Part shown: piece by piece, positions 1 to 6,759 of the stretch
Layout: each line of letters begins with the position of its first letter
How positions within the stretch are numbered: the stretch's first letter is position 1
Assembly (NCBI GenBank): GCA_031404455.1
Contig: JANNHP010000261.1
Span: 1 to 9,040 of the forward strand
DNA: 9,040 nucleotides
Origin: JANNHP01 sp031404455
GTDB lineage: Bacteria; Planctomycetota; JAJSAM01; JAJVHW01
Direction of reading: 5' to 3'
Notes under the pieces: generated by a model
The model's input: only the letters and a program-made list of their open reading frames with translations
Told to the model about the DNA's origin: nothing
Database searches by the model: none
Program-made: the position numbers and the translations under genes

Positions 1-36
1 GATGGGACCCAGGAGATCGACCCGTCGCTCGTCCAT
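1..36 (-). CDS. 5' end of an unrecognised leftward gene, cut by the window edge
   Basis: Only twelve codons are visible, reading MDERRVDLLGPI from an ATG at 36-34 and continuing off the left edge. The start is chosen because a strong Shine-Dalgarno, GGAGG (minus strand of 42-46), lies five bases before the ATG. The same reading frame is open further upstream, with another ATG at 132-130, but that start has no ribosome binding site. No family can be named from so few residues. The gene follows the lipoprotein gene on the same strand, separated from it by the palindromic spacer, so it is probably a separate transcription unit. The opposite strand is also open here, so coding on minus is an inference from the ribosome binding site. 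Confidence 0.4.
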   Translation of the reverse strand, partial: MDERRVDLLGPI

Positions 37-128
37 GCGCACCTCCGAGATGCTGACATGGACTTCATCGCCCCCAGCACCACGGAACTGGATCCCCCTG
101 CAAACGTCACTAACCTGACGGCGATGAC

Positions 129-198
129 GCATGCGTCGCCCGCCGTGGCAATCACGAGTCCGGTCGGTCGCCGTCCGGCAGCGGCGGGCGAGGCATGC
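129..198. repeat. Pair of related palindromic units in inverted orientation
   Basis: Two 17-base segments, 129-145 and 182-198, are reverse complements with one mismatch; each begins with GCATGC and ends with TCGCCCGCCG on its own strand. They flank a 36-base centre and could form a long stem. Each unit is itself palindromic around GCATGC: 126-137 is a perfect 12-base palindrome and 186-205 a perfect 20-base one. Two related palindromes facing each other in an intergenic space resemble REP/BIME-type repeats or a small non-autonomous element. No transposase or flanking target duplication is visible. Whether the family recurs elsewhere in the genome cannot be seen from here. Confidence 0.6.
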
Positions 199-205
199 CT
201 CGCCC
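186..205. repeat. Perfect 20-base palindrome
   Basis: GGGCGAGGCATGCCTCGCCC is a perfect self-complementary sequence with 10-base arms and no loop. It is the outer part of the right-hand unit of the inverted pair. It lies 48 bases past the stop codon of the lipoprotein gene and could contribute to transcript termination or 3'-end protection. No T-tract follows on either strand, so a classical intrinsic terminator is not supported. Confidence 0.6.
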
Positions 206-214
206 CTACAACGG

Positions 215-237
215 CAAGGCGTACCTGTCACGCCTTG
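215..237 (-). terminator. Hairpin downstream of the lipoprotein gene, possible terminator
   Basis: CAAGGCGT (215-222) and ACGCCTTG (230-237) are perfect 8-base inverted arms around a 7-base loop, 16 bases beyond the lipoprotein stop codon. A further short stem, GCCCG/CGGGC with a 4-base loop, covers 241-254 and touches that stop codon. On the minus strand the sequence after the hairpin is CCGTTGTAGG, which has no run of T. It may stabilise the mRNA end or act with Rho; an intrinsic terminator would need a T-tract that is absent. Confidence 0.4.
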
Positions 238-253
238 ATGGCCCGTGATCGGG

Positions 254-1072
254 CTAGTTGTTCGTCTGCCGCCCGTTCCGGCGTCCGGCGTTCCCGCCCG
301 CGCCGGCGGCGCCCGCGCCCTGTCCCCCGCCCTGGCCGCGCATCGCGGAGCGCAGACGCTCCTGCTCCTTCTCGTACGTCTCGTACTGCGTCTGCGAGAG
401 GAGGGCCTTCACCTCTTCGTCGGCCTTCTTGCGGAGTTCCTGCGTCTTCGCGATGTTCTCCGTGCGAAGCGCCTCGCGCTGATCGCGCGTGGCGTCGGGG
501 CCGAGATTGCGCACGTTCGCCCAGAGCTCGCGCACGGCCTCGCCCTGCCGCGTCATGATCTCCTTCATCCGCGTCGTCTGCTCGTCGGTGAGGCCGGCCT
601 CTTTCGCGAAGCCGGTCACGAGCGAGTCCAGCGTGCGGGCGGTGCGCTCGCGTTCGCGCGACTCGCGCTCCGACTGGATGGCCGCCTCGATGGACCTGCG
701 CCCCGCGTCGGTGGCGAGGAAGTGCTTGATGGCGATCTCGTCGACGGTGCCCGCCGCCGTGTAAGGGGCGCCGGACTGGGCGCCCGAGGGCGCGGCCGCG
801 GCCGCCCACTCGGCCGCGGTCGGGGCGGCCTTCACGTCGACGGCGATCTGCCGGACGAGGTTCAGGTCCTCGGAGAGCCCGTCGATGCGGCGGACGTGGC
901 CCGCGACCTGCGACGAGAGCTTCTCGTTCTCCTTCTGCAGACGCTGCACGTCGGCGCGGAGGTCGGCGACCTCCTTCTTCAGGCCGTCGGCGCCCTCGTC
1001 GTCGGTGCAGGCGCCGAGGAGGGTCGCGGCGAGGAAGAGGGGAACGAGTGCGCGCACGGTCAGGCTCAGCAC
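254..1072 (-). CDS. Spy/CpxP-like (LTxxQ) lipoprotein with coiled coil
   Basis: A predicted 272-residue lipoprotein. The GTG start at 1072-1070 is chosen because GAGGAG (minus strand of 1079-1084) lies six bases upstream and the signal peptide begins right there; the frame is open further upstream but reads as Arg-rich non-coding sequence. Residues 7-22 are a hydrophobic signal ending in the lipobox LGAC (Cys22 is the acylation site), followed by acidic TDDE. Residues 30-75 are a charged heptad-like coiled coil. Residues 80-110 are Ala/Gly/Pro-rich. Residues 111-242 are a highly charged helical domain with LTDEQ at 161-165 and LSQTQ at 225-229, the paired LTxxQ-type motifs of the Spy/CpxP periplasmic proteins. 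The tail (246-272) is Gly-, Ala- and Asn-rich. Spy proteins are ATP-independent chaperones and CpxP is a stress-sensor inhibitor; a periplasmic envelope-stress or metal-sensing role here is inferred from that resemblance only. Confidence 0.8.
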   Translation of the reverse strand: MLSLTVRALVPLFLAATLLGACTDDEGADGLKKEVADLRADVQRLQKENEKLSSQVAGHVRRIDGLSEDLNLVRQIAVDVKAAPTAAEWAAAAAPSGAQSGAPYTAAGTVDEIAIKHFLATDAGRRSIEAAIQSERESRERERTARTLDSLVTGFAKEAGLTDEQTTRMKEIMTRQGEAVRELWANVRNLGPDATRDQREALRTENIAKTQELRKKADEEVKALLSQTQYETYEKEQERLRSAMRGQGGGQGAGAAGAGGNAGRRNGRQTNN

Positions 1073-1078
1073 GAGGGA

Positions 1079-1084
1079 CTCCTC
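1079..1084 (-). promoter_or_regulatory. Ribosome binding site fixing the lipoprotein start
   Basis: GAGGAG on the minus strand, six bases upstream of the GTG at 1072-1070. It selects this GTG over the more upstream in-frame starts and over the GTG five codons inside the gene, and places the signal peptide exactly at the N-terminus. Confidence 0.65.
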
Positions 1085-1107
1085 GGATGGAACTGTTCTC
1101 GATCGAA

Positions 1108-1155
1108 GACGGCTTCGACACGCGACGGCTTCGACGAATGACGCCTCGACGAAAC
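1108..1155. repeat. 16-base tandem repeat, three units, in the divergent spacer
   Basis: GACGGCTTCGAC occurs at 1108-1119 and identically at 1124-1135, a 16-base period. A third, diverged copy, GACGCCTCGAC, starts at 1140, again 16 bases on. The array lies 36-83 bases upstream of the lipoprotein start and about 90 bases before the MFS gene. Regularly spaced direct repeats between divergent genes suit a regulator binding as a multimer. On the lipoprotein side, a 9-base odd palindrome GAACTGTTC (1090-1098) and TCGATCGA (1099-1106) follow directly. I see no convincing -35/-10 pair, so the regulatory role is an inference. Confidence 0.5.
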
Positions 1156-1164
1156 ACGGGCGAC

Positions 1165-1215
1165 GGCCGGAGCATACCGGCCCCGGCCCTCTGGAACGCC
1201 TCCCGCCGCGGCGGG
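1165..1215 (+). promoter_or_regulatory. Two GC-rich palindromes in the presumed leader of the MFS gene
   Basis: GGCCGG (1165-1170) and CCGGCC (1177-1182) form a 6-base stem around AGCATA. CCCGCCGCGGCGGG (1202-1215) is a perfect 14-base palindrome followed by GTTTCGC. They lie 27-77 bases before the MFS start codon. They could shape the leader of the exporter mRNA or act as a weak attenuator. The T-run after the second one is only three bases, and in DNA this GC-rich such palindromes also arise by chance. Confidence 0.3.
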
Positions 1216-1241
1216 GTTTCGCTCTACTTGGGCGCGATTCG

Positions 1242-2456
1242 ATGCGCACACGCACCTTCGAGTCGCTCGGCGACCGCAACTACAGGCTCTTCTACGCGGG
1301 GCAGATGCTGTCGCTCGTGGGCTCGTGGACCGAGCGGCCGGCCCTCCAGTCGCTCGCCTACGACCTGACGGGACGCAACGAGGACTGGATCAGTTGGATC
1401 GGCGTGATCCCGTTGATTCCGACGCTGCTCGTCTCCCTCCCGGCCGGCGCCTTCACCGACCGATACGACCCCCGCCGCATCGTCATCTGGACGCAGGCGC
1501 TGATGATGCTCGGCGCCGCGGTGATGGCCGCGTTCGTATACGCCGGCCATTGCACGATCTGGCACATCGCCGTCTACACCGCCTACTCCGCCGCTGTGTT
1601 CGCGGCCGACGCCGCCGCGCGACAGGCGCTCGTCGTCCACCTCGTGCCCCGCGAGCGTCTGACGAACGCGGTGGCGCTCAACGCGTCGATGTTCAGCGGC
1701 GCGCGGTTCGTCGGCGGCGCCATCTACGCGATGCTCATCCGCCACACCACGATCGGGGACGCCGGGTGCATCGCGCTGAACGCGGCGTCATTCGGGTTCG
1801 TCCTCGCCGGCCTGCTGATGATGCGCCTCCCGGTCGTGCCGAGGCCGGCGCCGCTGCACCGCTCCGACATGCTCGAGGGCGTGCGTTACGCCTGGCGGAC
1901 TCCCGAGGTCCGCGCGGCGCTCCTGCTCATCTCCGTGCTCGCGATGTTCGGGTTCCAGATCTCCCACCTGCTCATCGTCTACGCCACGAAGGTGTGGGAC
2001 GTCGGCCAGCCCGGGTTCGGCGACATGCACACGGCGGCGGGACTCGGCGCGCTCCTGGGAAGCCTGGCGCTCGCGACGCGCGGCGCCGACGTCCACCGCG
2101 GGCGGATGATGTTCGCGTACTGCATCGCAGCGGCCGTCTTCCTCGCCGGATTCGCGATGCACCTTCCGTTCGCCGTCGGCCTCGCGCTGCTCGCCTGCGG
2201 CGGGTTCGTGATGACGCAGGCCCAGTCTGCGGGCAACTCGCTGATCCAGCACGCCGTCCCGGATGAACTGCGCGGACGCGTGATGTCCCTCTACACCCTC
2301 GCCGTGCTCGCGTCGTTCCCGATCGGCGGACTCTTCGCAGGATTTGCGGCGAAGAGTCTCGGCGCTCCGGCGGTTTCCTTCATCGACGCAGCCGTGATCC
2401 TCGCCGCGGTGGCGGCGGTCGCGGCGACGCACCCTACTCTCAGGAAGTCGCGATGA
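1242..2456 (+). CDS. MFS transporter, MFS_3 (EntS-like) exporter family
   Basis: A 404-residue integral membrane protein of the major facilitator superfamily, the usual length for the MFS_3 group (enterobactin-exporter-like efflux permeases). The ATG at 1242 is chosen because the protein then opens with FESLGDRNYRLFYAGQMLSLVGSW, in two parts FESLGDRNYRLFYAG and QMLSLVGSW, which matches the typical N-terminus of the family; no clear ribosome binding site precedes it. The motif A loop between helices 2 and 3 is seen as GAFTDRYDPRR (69-79). VPRERLTNAVALN (135-147) and VPDELRGRVMSLY (339-351) are the characteristic cytoplasmic segments preceding helices in each half. About ten to twelve hydrophobic stretches are spread over 15-395. 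It presumably uses the proton gradient to export a small molecule; substrate unknown. The downstream hydrolase overlaps its stop codon by four bases, so the two are co-expressed and may act on the same compound. Confidence 0.88.
   Translation: MRTRTFESLGDRNYRLFYAGQMLSLVGSWTERPALQSLAYDLTGRNEDWISWIGVIPLIPTLLVSLPAGAFTDRYDPRRIVIWTQALMMLGAAVMAAFVYAGHCTIWHIAVYTAYSAAVFAADAAARQALVVHLVPRERLTNAVALNASMFSGARFVGGAIYAMLIRHTTIGDAGCIALNAASFGFVLAGLLMMRLPVVPRPAPLHRSDMLEGVRYAWRTPEVRAALLLISVLAMFGFQISHLLIVYATKVWDVGQPGFGDMHTAAGLGALLGSLALATRGADVHRGRMMFAYCIAAAVFLAGFAMHLPFAVGLALLACGGFVMTQAQSAGNSLIQHAVPDELRGRVMSLYTLAVLASFPIGGLFAGFAAKSLGAPAVSFIDAAVILAAVAAVAATHPTLRKSR
2442..2447 (+). promoter_or_regulatory. Ribosome binding site for the hydrolase, inside the MFS gene
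   Basis: AGGAAG ends five bases before the ATG at 2453 and lies in the last codons of the MFS gene. Together with the ATGA stop/start overlap it indicates translational coupling of the two genes. Confidence 0.65.
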
Positions 2457-3292
2457 GCGTGCATACGTTCGAACTGTCCGGCTCCGAAGGCGCCGCCGTC
2501 CGCGGCGACGTCTGGCTGCCGGATCACGGCTCGGGACGGGCACCGGTCGTCGTCGGCATCCACGGGTTCAAGGGCTTCCGCCGCTGGGGCTTCTGGCCGC
2601 GGATCGCGGCGTCGCTCAACGCTTCCGGCTTCGCGTTCGTGGGCTTCGACATGAGCCACAACGGGGTCGGCGCGGGCGGTCTCGACTTCGACGAGCCGGA
2701 CCTGTTCGAGGGAAACACCTGGGCGCGCGAGGAGGAGGACCTCGGCATCGTGCTCGCGGTGCTGCGCGCCGGACGGCTCCCCGAACCCGCGCGCACCGAC
2801 TCGTCGCGTCTCGCGCTCCTCGGACACAGCCGCGGCGGCGGCCTCGCGGTCGTCCGCGCGGCGGGCGACCCGGACGTCCACGCGACCGTGGCGCTCGCGC
2901 CGATCTCGACCGTGCGGCGCTTCGACGAACCGACGATGGAGCGCGGGCGGCGCGCCGGCTTCATCCCGATCGTCAACACACGCACGCACCAGACGCTGCG
3001 CCTCGGCGCGGCCGCGATCGCGGAGATCGACGGGCGCGCGGATCTCGCCGACATCGCCGCGAGCCACGCGCGCCGTCTCGAAACGCCGCTCCTCATCGTC
3101 CACGGGGAGTCGGACACGAGCGTCCCGCCCGACGAGGGCCGCGCGCTCGCCGCCGCAGCGCCGCACGCGACGTTCCTCGGCATCGCCGGCGCCGACCACG
3201 TGCTCGGCTGCCGTCACCCGTGGGCGGGGACGACTCCGGAGCTCGAGTCGTTCCTGACGTCGGCGTGCGGGTTCCTGCGTCAGTCGGTGTGA
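2453..3292 (+). CDS. Alpha/beta hydrolase, dienelactone-hydrolase/acyl-esterase-like
   Basis: A 279-residue serine hydrolase of the alpha/beta-hydrolase fold, complete, with no signal peptide, so cytoplasmic. The start ATG overlaps the MFS stop (ATGA) and has AGGAAG five bases upstream. The oxyanion-hole strand and turn is VVVGIHGFKGF (32-42). The nucleophile elbow is GHSRGG with Ser126. The acid is Asp221 in VHGESD, followed by VPPDEG, and the base is His249 in GADHVLG. All three catalytic residues are present in order with normal spacing. Residues 150-205 between strand and acid form a helical lid-like insertion. The best-fitting families are dienelactone-hydrolase-like and other esterase/peptidase-like enzymes; the sequence does not show the substrate. 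Coupling to an exporter suggests hydrolysis of a compound handled by the pump, which is inference. Confidence 0.85.
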   Translation: MSVHTFELSGSEGAAVRGDVWLPDHGSGRAPVVVGIHGFKGFRRWGFWPRIAASLNASGFAFVGFDMSHNGVGAGGLDFDEPDLFEGNTWAREEEDLGIVLAVLRAGRLPEPARTDSSRLALLGHSRGGGLAVVRAAGDPDVHATVALAPISTVRRFDEPTMERGRRAGFIPIVNTRTHQTLRLGAAAIAEIDGRADLADIAASHARRLETPLLIVHGESDTSVPPDEGRALAAAAPHATFLGIAGADHVLGCRHPWAGTTPELESFLTSACGFLRQSV

Positions 3293-3305
3293 AGGGGGCG
3301 TTCAC
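3289..3305. terminator. Short hairpin spanning two convergent stop codons
   Basis: GTGAA (3289-3293) and TTCAC (3301-3305) form a 5-base stem around GGGGGCG. The left arm contains the hydrolase stop codon and the right arm the methyltransferase stop codon, leaving only nine bases between the genes. The stem can be lengthened on both sides with a one-base bulge (GGTGTGAA against TTCACCC). There is no T-tract, so bidirectional termination here is only a possibility. Confidence 0.3.
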
Positions 3306-4024
3306 CCTCCGCCGGTGACGACCGATCCGCGTCGCGCCTTGATCCGGCGGCTCCGCATCACCAGCAACCGGTCCGTCGCGAAGAGCACGACGAGCGCCGC
3401 GACGCACGCCCACTCGCCGTCCGTCGCCGACGACACGAACTCCGCGCGGCGCTCGACGAGCGCGTGCCCCACCATGACGACGAACGGCGACATGAACGTG
3501 CGGACGAGGCGCGCGTACTCGACGCCCGCGACGAGTTGCGGCGCCTTCCACGTGAACCCGATCGACGGTCCGAGCCCCGCGACCGGCCCCTTCCACGGCA
3601 GGAGCCACGGAACCTTTGCCCGGTAGCCCGTGTAGCCCTCGCCGAAGATCTCGGTGAGCCCGCGCTCCTCGCCGCGGATCGTCAGGGAGTGGACGACGAG
3701 CCAGATCGGGAAGTAGGCGATGGCCACCCACGGCTCCGCGATGACGACGGCGAGCCCCGCGTCGACGATCAGGGTCGCGAGATAGAACGGGTTGCGCACC
3801 CACCGGTACGGCCCGCTCGTCGTCACCTCGTCGCCGATGCGCAGACACCCTTTCGCCCAGAGATGGAGTGCCGCGCCCGGCACGATGACCGCGAGCCCGA
3901 TCGCGAGCGACGTCCCCGTCGGCCGCCCGAAGAGCGCGCCCGAGAGGAGCAGCAGCGTTCGTATCCGTCCGCGGTCGAGTTGCAGGAGGCGCGCGATCCG
4001 CGCGGCGGGCGACTTCTCGGTCAT
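3302..4024 (-). CDS. Isoprenylcysteine carboxyl methyltransferase / phospholipid methyltransferase family membrane protein
   Basis: A 240-residue integral membrane protein of the ICMT/PEMT-like group. The SAM-dependent methyltransferase core is at 60-145: TTSGPYRWVRNPFYLA (68-83) carries the conserved GPY-x-x-x-RNP-x-Y motif, and EERGLTEIFGEGYTGYRAKVP, split as EERGLTEIFG (119-128) and EGYTGYRAKVP (129-139), is the EE...FG..Y..Y...VP cofactor-binding signature. Hydrophobic segments lie near 22-56, 80-112, 172-190 and 205-222. The C-terminal 95 residues, with two more membrane stretches, extend beyond the minimal family core. Bacterial members methylate varied small or lipid-linked substrates and are not prenyl-protein enzymes in general, so the substrate is open. 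The ATG at 4024 follows 74 bases after the large secreted-protein gene on the same strand, with no strong ribosome binding site; co-transcription with that gene is likely. Confidence 0.82.
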   Translation of the reverse strand: MTEKSPAARIARLLQLDRGRIRTLLLLSGALFGRPTGTSLAIGLAVIVPGAALHLWAKGCLRIGDEVTTSGPYRWVRNPFYLATLIVDAGLAVVIAEPWVAIAYFPIWLVVHSLTIRGEERGLTEIFGEGYTGYRAKVPWLLPWKGPVAGLGPSIGFTWKAPQLVAGVEYARLVRTFMSPFVVMVGHALVERRAEFVSSATDGEWACVAALVVLFATDRLLVMRSRRIKARRGSVVTGGG

Positions 4025-4098
4025 CGGGGGCAGGTTGTAGCCGCGAGGGCGGGCGCCGCGGAGTCCGGCGTCGGCGAAGGACTCGCCCGTCGTCTCGC

Positions 4099-6753
4099 CT
4101 ACGGCCCGCGGTCGAGCTTGATCCGGAGCACCGCTCGCTGCTCGGGCGTCGCCGAGAACGGGCGATCGGCGCCGTCGGCGAGGAAGTCGGCGGCCGTCGG
4201 CGAGACGACGGAGCCGTGCGAGGAACTCGGTCCGACTTCGTCCGTGCCGCGGATCGCGGTGACGACGCGCGTCCAGTAGCCGGGCCGCCCCGAGAACCCC
4301 TCGCGCGTGCGCAGCGTCACGACGACGCCCGTGCCGTCGCCCGGACGGTCGGCCGTGAGCGTGAACCCGCCGAGCCACGCCGGCGCCTCGCGGACGAGGT
4401 CGGCCGCGAACTCCGCGACGTCGGGCCCCGACACGGTGCGACCGCGCCACGACTCGATCCGCTCGCGCAGGTCGGCGCGGATCCTCGCGTCCGCGGGATC
4501 GACGACGACCTCGCGCACACGGAACGCGAGACGGCCCGCCACGCCGCGGAGGTCGTCATCCCACGGACGCTTCACGCCCCTCGCGAGGAACTCCTCGATC
4601 GGCGCCAGGGCGCCGAGTCCGAGCGCGTCGATCGCAGCAAGGCGCGTCTTCACGGTCGCGCGGTCGTACGGCGCGTTGACGAACGCATCGAGGAGCGGGC
4701 GGATGTCGGCGTCGGCGACGCGCGGGACGGTCGGCGCCGCGGGCACGTCGATCTCCGCGAGCCCGCGCTCCTTCCGCCACAGGTTGACGACGAGCGCCGT
4801 CTCGCGGTCGCGCTGCTCCGTGCTCGACGTGAGCCGCGGCCCCGCGCCGCCGCGACGGATCGCGAGCGCCGCTGCAGCGACGTCGCGGAAGCGCACGTCG
4901 AAGCCGCGCTCGTTCGAACCGGCGCTGACTTCGTCGGAGACGATCGACGGATCATCGAGCGCCGTCGCGACGACCTCTTCCGCGGCGGCGATCGCGGCCG
5001 GATCGGTGAGCTTGTCGTTGCCCCACCATCCGTCGTGGAACCACCGCCAGTCGAGACCGAGCGCGTGCGCGAGGCAGCCGATCGTCTCGACGCGCACCGC
5101 AACGGTCCGCGCGGACAGTCCCTCGGCGAGCACGCGGATCGCGTCCGCGTCCTGCGCGGCGACGAAGAAGACGACGAGCGGAGAGATCTCCTCTATGGGC
5201 GAGTTCGACGAGTCCTTCGCGGGCGGCAGCGCCTTGCCGTCGCGGCGGAGGTTCCACTCGGCGAGAATCGCAGCGACGGCGACGTCGCGGCGCCGCGCGA
5301 GGAGGCCCGTCGCGGCGACGACGCGCGGGCGCAGCGTGGGCGACGTGCGCATCTCCGCTTCGAGGAAGTCCGCCACCGCGTCGCCTGGGAGCTTCGCCGC
5401 GGACCTGACGAGTTCCTCGCGGAGGAACGGGTCGGTCGCAGCGCGCGCGCCTTTCGCGATCGCCGCGAGTGCGGTGTCCGGGTACCGCTTCACGAGAGTC
5501 TCGGCCGCATTTCGGGACGCCGAGTCGCCCACCTCTACGACCCGCGCGAGCGACTCCGCCTCGCGGCCGCTCGTCATCTCGGCGTACCATTCCTCGATCG
5601 CCGGACGGCACGAGACGCGCCACGCCGCGGGGTCGAACGGGGTCCCCGGCGCGGCCGGCTTCGCGTCCGCGGGCGGCGAGAACGGACGGCCGGCGATCTC
5701 GACGATCGCGTCGAACGCGAGCGCGCCGACGGGCGTGACCCACGGCGTCCACCCGCCGCGGCCCTCGGAGCCGCAGCGCGCGGGACCGTCGTCCGCCAGC
5801 GCGTCCTTGAGTCGCGGCACGGCCGGGAGGCCGATCGCGACGAGTTCCCGGTATGGACCGCCCGTGATCTGGCCCATCCCGCCCATGACCGCGAAACCGT
5901 CCGCCTGCTGGTCGCGCAGACGGAAGACGAGTTCGGCGACGCGCGCATCGCCCGTCAGCTCCTCGAGCGGCTTCGCCGTCTTCGCGTGCTCCTCGTCCTC
6001 GCGGACCATGCGTTCGAGGTCCGTGAGGAGCTTCCGCGACTCGGCCTCCGAAGCCGCGCCCGGGAAGCGCCGCACGATGTCACGGCACGCGGCGAGCGCC
6101 TCGGGGCGGTCCTTCGGGCCGGTAGAGCCCCACGAGCCGAGGCGGGCGAGCGCCGCGCGCACGCGTCCGAGTTCGACGCTCACGAGATCCGCGCCGACGC
6201 GCTCGCGGAGTGCCTTCGACGGATCGTCCGCGGGCCACATCTCGGGACGCATCGTCCGCACGTGCGCGAGAAGCGGATGGACCAGTGCTCTCTCGTCGTC
6301 GTCGGCCGACCGCGCGAGCGCGCAGGCGAAGACGAAGTTCTCGGACATCGCCGTCGGGCCGCCGTCCCGGAGGAAGCGCGGTTCCCGCGCAGGCTCCGTC
6401 GGGCCCGCGCCGCCGTTCAGCCAGCCCTTCGCGACCTCCTCCGCGTCGAGCACCTCATAGCCGACGAGTCGGTCCTCGGGCGTCCCCGGCGGCGTGCGCT
6501 CGAACTCCCACGTCGCGAGGTCGAGACCGACGACGCGGAACTTCCCGGCCTCGTCGGAGACGAGGAACCCGCGGAAGGCACCGCCCCAGCCGGGCCGCAC
6601 GCGGACGAACGCCTTCCCGCCGAGCTTCGGGTAGCCGAGACCCTCGAACCACGCGAGGTCGGCCCTGTCCTCGTCGGTGAGATCCGAGGCCGGATCGCCC
6701 GCGAAGGACGGCGCCGCCATCAGCGCCACGAGGCAGACCGCGAGCTTCGACAT
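4099..6753 (-). CDS. Large secreted protein of unknown function with HEAT-like helical segments
   Basis: An 884-residue protein, exported by a signal peptide: MSK, hydrophobic LAVCLVALMAAP, then SFA before GDPA, suggesting cleavage after Ala18. The ATG at 6753-6751 is set by GGAGG six bases upstream (minus strand of 6760-6764) and by the signal peptide. I recognise no catalytic domain. Residues 30-105 contain short beta-rich segments (KAFVRVRPGWGGAFRGF, EFERTPPGTPEDRLVGYEVL). From about 140 on, the protein is mostly charged amphipathic helix pairs like degenerate HEAT or armadillo repeats, for example AIGLPAVPRLKDAL (307-320), LREELVRSAAKLPGDAVADFL (444-464, listed as LREELVRSAAK plus LPGDAVADFL), and TRLAAIDALGLGALAPIEEF (703-722). 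A small beta-rich C-terminal part follows at 795-835 (GGFTLTADRPGDGTGVVVTL). A periplasmic scaffold role is plausible but not shown. The methyltransferase gene follows on the same strand. Confidence 0.8.
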   Translation of the reverse strand: MSKLAVCLVALMAAPSFAGDPASDLTDEDRADLAWFEGLGYPKLGGKAFVRVRPGWGGAFRGFLVSDEAGKFRVVGLDLATWEFERTPPGTPEDRLVGYEVLDAEEVAKGWLNGGAGPTEPAREPRFLRDGGPTAMSENFVFACALARSADDDERALVHPLLAHVRTMRPEMWPADDPSKALRERVGADLVSVELGRVRAALARLGSWGSTGPKDRPEALAACRDIVRRFPGAASEAESRKLLTDLERMVREDEEHAKTAKPLEELTGDARVAELVFRLRDQQADGFAVMGGMGQITGGPYRELVAIGLPAVPRLKDALADDGPARCGSEGRGGWTPWVTPVGALAFDAIVEIAGRPFSPPADAKPAAPGTPFDPAAWRVSCRPAIEEWYAEMTSGREAESLARVVEVGDSASRNAAETLVKRYPDTALAAIAKGARAATDPFLREELVRSAAKLPGDAVADFLEAEMRTSPTLRPRVVAATGLLARRRDVAVAAILAEWNLRRDGKALPPAKDSSNSPIEEISPLVVFFVAAQDADAIRVLAEGLSARTVAVRVETIGCLAHALGLDWRWFHDGWWGNDKLTDPAAIAAAEEVVATALDDPSIVSDEVSAGSNERGFDVRFRDVAAAALAIRRGGAGPRLTSSTEQRDRETALVVNLWRKERGLAEIDVPAAPTVPRVADADIRPLLDAFVNAPYDRATVKTRLAAIDALGLGALAPIEEFLARGVKRPWDDDLRGVAGRLAFRVREVVVDPADARIRADLRERIESWRGRTVSGPDVAEFAADLVREAPAWLGGFTLTADRPGDGTGVVVTLRTREGFSGRPGYWTRVVTAIRGTDEVGPSSSHGSVVSPTAADFLADGADRPFSATPEQRAVLRIKLDRGP

Positions 6754-6759
6754 CGCAGA

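Noticed and set aside
1..118. Plus-strand reading from the left edge with high GC at third codon positions, possibly a gene 3' end
   Set aside because: The frame runs without a stop to 558, deep into the lipoprotein gene, and the other two plus frames stop at 54-56 and 116-118. The minus-strand start at 36 with GGAGG is better supported.
120..205. CRISPR array
   Set aside because: There are only two related palindromic units, in opposite orientation, and no regular spacers or cas genes.
245..1141. Long plus-strand open frame antisense to the lipoprotein gene
   Set aside because: It is Leu/Arg-rich with no family motif or ribosome binding site, while the minus strand has a lipobox, coiled coil and LTxxQ motifs.
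885..1241. Extension of the MFS gene upstream of 1242
   Set aside because: The added residues are Ser/Arg/Thr-rich, overlap the lipoprotein gene and the tandem repeats, and precede the typical MFS_3 N-terminus.
1073..1279. Longer minus-strand start for the lipoprotein
   Set aside because: The extra residues are Arg-rich and would bury the signal peptide; the GTG at 1072 has GAGGAG at ideal spacing.
4025..4450. Longer minus-strand start for the methyltransferase
   Set aside because: The extension is Arg/Ala-rich, overlaps the coding end of the large secreted-protein gene, and lacks motifs.
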